The notes under the pieces are model-generated. The model was not told where the DNA came from. It did not search any database and saw only the letters and a list, made by a program, of their open reading frames with translations. From Cyclobacteriaceae bacterium (GTDB lineage Bacteria; Bacteroidota; Bacteroidia; Cytophagales; Cyclobacteriaceae), in the NCBI GenBank assembly GCA_025455445.1, contig JALOMN010000052.1, positions 1 to 8,327 on the forward strand: 8,327 nt of DNA, in the 5' to 3' direction. Positions 6,698 to 8,327 of this stretch are shown here, in pieces; the first letter of the stretch is position 1; each line of letters opens with the position of its first letter. The translations under genes were made by a program, and so were the position numbers.

Positions 6698-6737
6698 AAG
6701 GATGTATGGTTTTGTCCATACATCCTTTGTTTTTTTT
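6698..6737 (+). terminator. Strong intrinsic terminator between DUF4252 genes 1 and 2
   Basis: A perfect 12-bp inverted repeat, AAGGATGTATGG at 6698-6709 and CCATACATCCTT at 6716-6727, encloses a six-base loop (TTTTGT). It is followed at once by TG and a run of eight T at 6730-6737. G-U pairs can extend the stem by up to three pairs on the outside. This is a textbook rho-independent terminator. It lies inside an otherwise co-directional gene cluster, only 15 bp before the next ATG. Confidence 0.88.
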
Positions 6738-6752
6738 CTAACTTAACTAATC

Positions 6753-7232
6753 ATGAAGAAAATCATTATTACATCTCTCTTTCTGGCTTTCCTGGCAGCA
6801 CATAGTTTTGCGCAAAGTAATAGTTATCGCACGCTGAAGAATAAATTTGATGAAAGTCCTGATGTGCACAGTTTTTCTGTGGGTGGATGGGCATGCAGAT
6901 TAATTTTTAGTTTGGCGGGTGAATATGAATTTAAGGAGGCAGTGGAGGATGTTCAGCATATTCGCCTGATAACAATTCCAAAAACAGAGTTTGAAACGAA
7001 GCAAGTTACTATCAATGGATTTAAGCGATTCTTGTTGCAGGATTCTTATGATCAACTAGCCCACATACGTGATAATGGTGAAGAAGTGACAATTTATTTA
7101 CGTGAATCAGGCAACAAGAAAAACTACTATTTCGTATTGATAGAAGATGAGAGCGAGGTGGTGGCTATTGAATTGAAAGGTTATATCAACCCCGATTTAT
7201 TAAAAGATAAAAAGTTAGCGTTTAATAACTAA
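6753..7232 (+). CDS. Secreted DUF4252-like protein 2 (divergent paralogue)
   Basis: A 159-residue exported protein with signal peptide MKKIIITSLFLAFLAAHSFA|QS. It has no lipobox cysteine; its one cysteine (C48) is in the mature chain. It is shorter and more diverged than its neighbours, but the DUF4252 pattern is recognisable. A VEDVQHIRLITI segment matches ISKIKGLKIL of protein 1. SYDQLAHIRDNGEEV matches FEELMSVREKDRDM. VTIYLRESGNKK followed by a hydrophobic strand and VAIELKGYI matches the KESGGK and MTIFGEI block. The start codon is only 15 bp past the T-run of an intrinsic terminator, so expression needs readthrough or a promoter within or before the hairpin. It precedes the third paralogue by 11 bp. 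Function unknown. Confidence 0.83.
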   Translation: MKKIIITSLFLAFLAAHSFAQSNSYRTLKNKFDESPDVHSFSVGGWACRLIFSLAGEYEFKEAVEDVQHIRLITIPKTEFETKQVTINGFKRFLLQDSYDQLAHIRDNGEEVTIYLRESGNKKNYYFVLIEDESEVVAIELKGYINPDLLKDKKLAFNN

Positions 7233-7243
7233 CCTCTGTGTAG

Positions 7244-7780
7244 ATGAAAAAGGTTCTCTTCATTTGTTTGGTTTTGATAAATGTTGCCGTGCAGGCTCAA
7301 ACCAAAACAACTCAGTCACTTGATGATAAGTATGAAGGTTTATCGCTTTATTTTTATCGAAATACATTGCGTATGCTCAATCAATCAGAGGATCCCGCTT
7401 TTGATGAATTGATAAAAGATATTGACAAGATGCGTTTTTTGATGGTTGATAAGATAACCTCAAAATTTTCACAAAATGATTTTACCAAACTTCTGGGAGC
7501 TTACAAGTCTGAGTCGTATGAAGAAATAATGACCGGCCGATATGAAGGTAAATCCTTTGGTGTTTACATGAAGGAGGTAAAGGGTGATGTAAAAGGTACC
7601 GTAATGTTACTAAACGACTCTACCAACCTTATGGTGCTTGATATACTTGGGAAGATTCCGCTTAATAAAGCCCCTGAACTATTCAAAGCAATTGATAGCA
7701 ATACAGACATAGGCAAGAGGATTGAGAACTTTGTAAAGAAGGACGAGCCAAAGAAGAAAGATCAGGATTCTAAAAACTAA
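7244..7780 (+). CDS. Secreted DUF4252-like protein 3
   Basis: A 178-residue exported protein with signal peptide MKKVLFICLVLINVAVQA|Q; the cysteine at position 8 is not in a lipobox. It shares the DUF4252 pattern with the two upstream proteins: IDKMRFLMVDKITSKF, SYEEIMTGRYEGKSFGVYMK, then TVMLLNDSTNLMVLDILGKIPL, which lines up with FMVMTIFGEIDL of protein 1. It differs in a strongly charged lysine/aspartate-rich C-terminal tail (VKKDEPKKKDQDSKN from residue 164). It is 11 bp after DUF4252-2 and 16 bp before the ABC ATPase start, so the three are probably one transcript. Its role is unknown; the conserved tandem arrangement suggests duplication followed by divergence. Confidence 0.85.
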   Translation: MKKVLFICLVLINVAVQAQTKTTQSLDDKYEGLSLYFYRNTLRMLNQSEDPAFDELIKDIDKMRFLMVDKITSKFSQNDFTKLLGAYKSESYEEIMTGRYEGKSFGVYMKEVKGDVKGTVMLLNDSTNLMVLDILGKIPLNKAPELFKAIDSNTDIGKRIENFVKKDEPKKKDQDSKN

Positions 7781-7796
7781 CCAACCACCTTTTATC

Positions 7797-8327
7797 GTGG
7801 AAACAGTCTTATCGATTCATAATCTCACAAAAAACTTCGGAAAACTCTGTGCTGTTAACCAGCTAAACCTGGAAGTAAAGCGAGGTCAGGTATTTGGCAT
7901 GCTCGGGCCAAATGGTAGTGGTAAAACTACTACGCTGGGCATGTTAATGAGCGTGGTAAATCCTACCTCAGGTAGTTTTTCATGGTTTGGTGAAGTGCCT
8001 ACAAATAATACGCGCAAGAAGATTGGCGCAGTATTGGAGCATCCGATTTTTTATCCTTACCTGAGTGGCCAGAAAAATCTGGAGCTCAATGCCATGATTA
8101 AAGGCGCTGATGTGAATAATGTGGCTCGCGTACTGGATATTGTCGAACTCACATCTCGCAAGGATGATAAATATCGCACCTATTCGCTAGGTATGAAGCA
8201 ACGATTAGCCATTGCATCGGCACTGGTAAGCGACCCCATTATTTTAATATTGGATGAACCTACCAATGTTCTGGATCCGATGGGAATTGCCGAGATAAGA
8301 GAAATTATTAAGCGGATTGCAGCGGAT
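7797..8327 (+). CDS. ABC transporter ATP-binding protein, BcrA/ABC-2 exporter type (partial, C-terminus off the right edge)
   Basis: The first 177 residues of an ABC ATPase. The GTG at 7797 gives VETVLSIHNLTKNFGKLCAV, which fits the usual start of this family; no in-frame ATG is nearer. Walker A is GPNGSGKTT (37-45). The Q-loop position is E81 in AVLEHPIFYPYLSG, glutamate as is usual in BcrA-like ATPases. The signature is YSLGMKQRL (129-137). Walker B with the catalytic glutamate is IILILDEP (148-155, E154). The D-loop region reads TNVLDPMGIAEIR, where most relatives have TNGLDPxG. A partner ABC-2-type permease is expected just beyond the edge. Sixteen base pairs separate it from DUF4252-3, so co-transcription is likely. 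Substrate cannot be inferred. Confidence 0.93.
   Translation, partial: METVLSIHNLTKNFGKLCAVNQLNLEVKRGQVFGMLGPNGSGKTTTLGMLMSVVNPTSGSFSWFGEVPTNNTRKKIGAVLEHPIFYPYLSGQKNLELNAMIKGADVNNVARVLDIVELTSRKDDKYRTYSLGMKQRLAIASALVSDPIILILDEPTNVLDPMGIAEIREIIKRIAAD

Noticed and set aside
6250..6723. A 157-codon minus-strand open frame antisense to DUF4252-1
   Set aside because: Its translation is a low-complexity serine/isoleucine/leucine-rich mirror of the real gene, it starts within the terminator hairpin, and the plus-strand gene has a signal peptide and family motifs.
1..8327. Mobile elements, CRISPR arrays, tRNA/rRNA genes, toxin-antitoxin or restriction systems
   Set aside because: I found no transposase motifs, terminal inverted repeats, regular repeat-spacer pattern or structural RNA; gene style is uniform across the window.

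Overview
The window looks like chromosome of a member of the Bacteroidota, probably order Cytophagales. The basis is the protein content: a glutamyl-endopeptidase-like S9 peptidase, a PD40/OmpA protein, an ECF sigma factor with a single-pass anti-sigma-like partner, and DUF4252 proteins. Other hints are AT-rich intergenic DNA, a near absence of Shine-Dalgarno sequences (A-rich leaders instead), and a TAnnTTTG-like promoter element. Genus assignment is not possible from this alone. I see no rRNA, tRNA, CRISPR array, insertion sequence or phage gene.

Layout. Positions 1-2085 (minus) hold the N-terminal 695 residues of a secreted S9-family (glutamyl endopeptidase-like) serine peptidase that runs off the left edge. 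A 189-bp divergent spacer follows. A small four-helix, histidine-containing membrane protein (2275-2718, plus) comes next. Then, probably from its own promoter, comes an exported PD40/carboxypeptidase-regulatory-like/OmpA protein (2828-4588) that should anchor to peptidoglycan. A DUF2007/zinc-ribbon protein (4569-5006, minus) converges on it with a 20-bp tail overlap.

The right part, 5109-8327, is a co-directional cluster. It holds an ECF sigma factor, an overlapping single-pass anti-sigma-like protein, three consecutive secreted DUF4252 paralogues, and the start of an ABC transporter ATPase that runs off the right edge. A strong intrinsic terminator sits between the first and second DUF4252 genes. 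It splits the cluster into a sigma/anti-sigma/DUF4252-1 unit and a downstream DUF4252-2/DUF4252-3/ABC unit that must depend on readthrough or an internal promoter. The spacer in front of the sigma gene holds an AAC-N16-CGTC arrangement resembling ECF-type promoters, which suggests autoregulation.

How it may work (inference): the anti-sigma-like protein holds the sigma factor at the inner membrane, and the periplasmic DUF4252 proteins are either outputs of the regulon or part of its sensing. The function of DUF4252 is not established as far as I know, so this module is the most interesting part of the window. The left half is conventional envelope and proteolysis biology.
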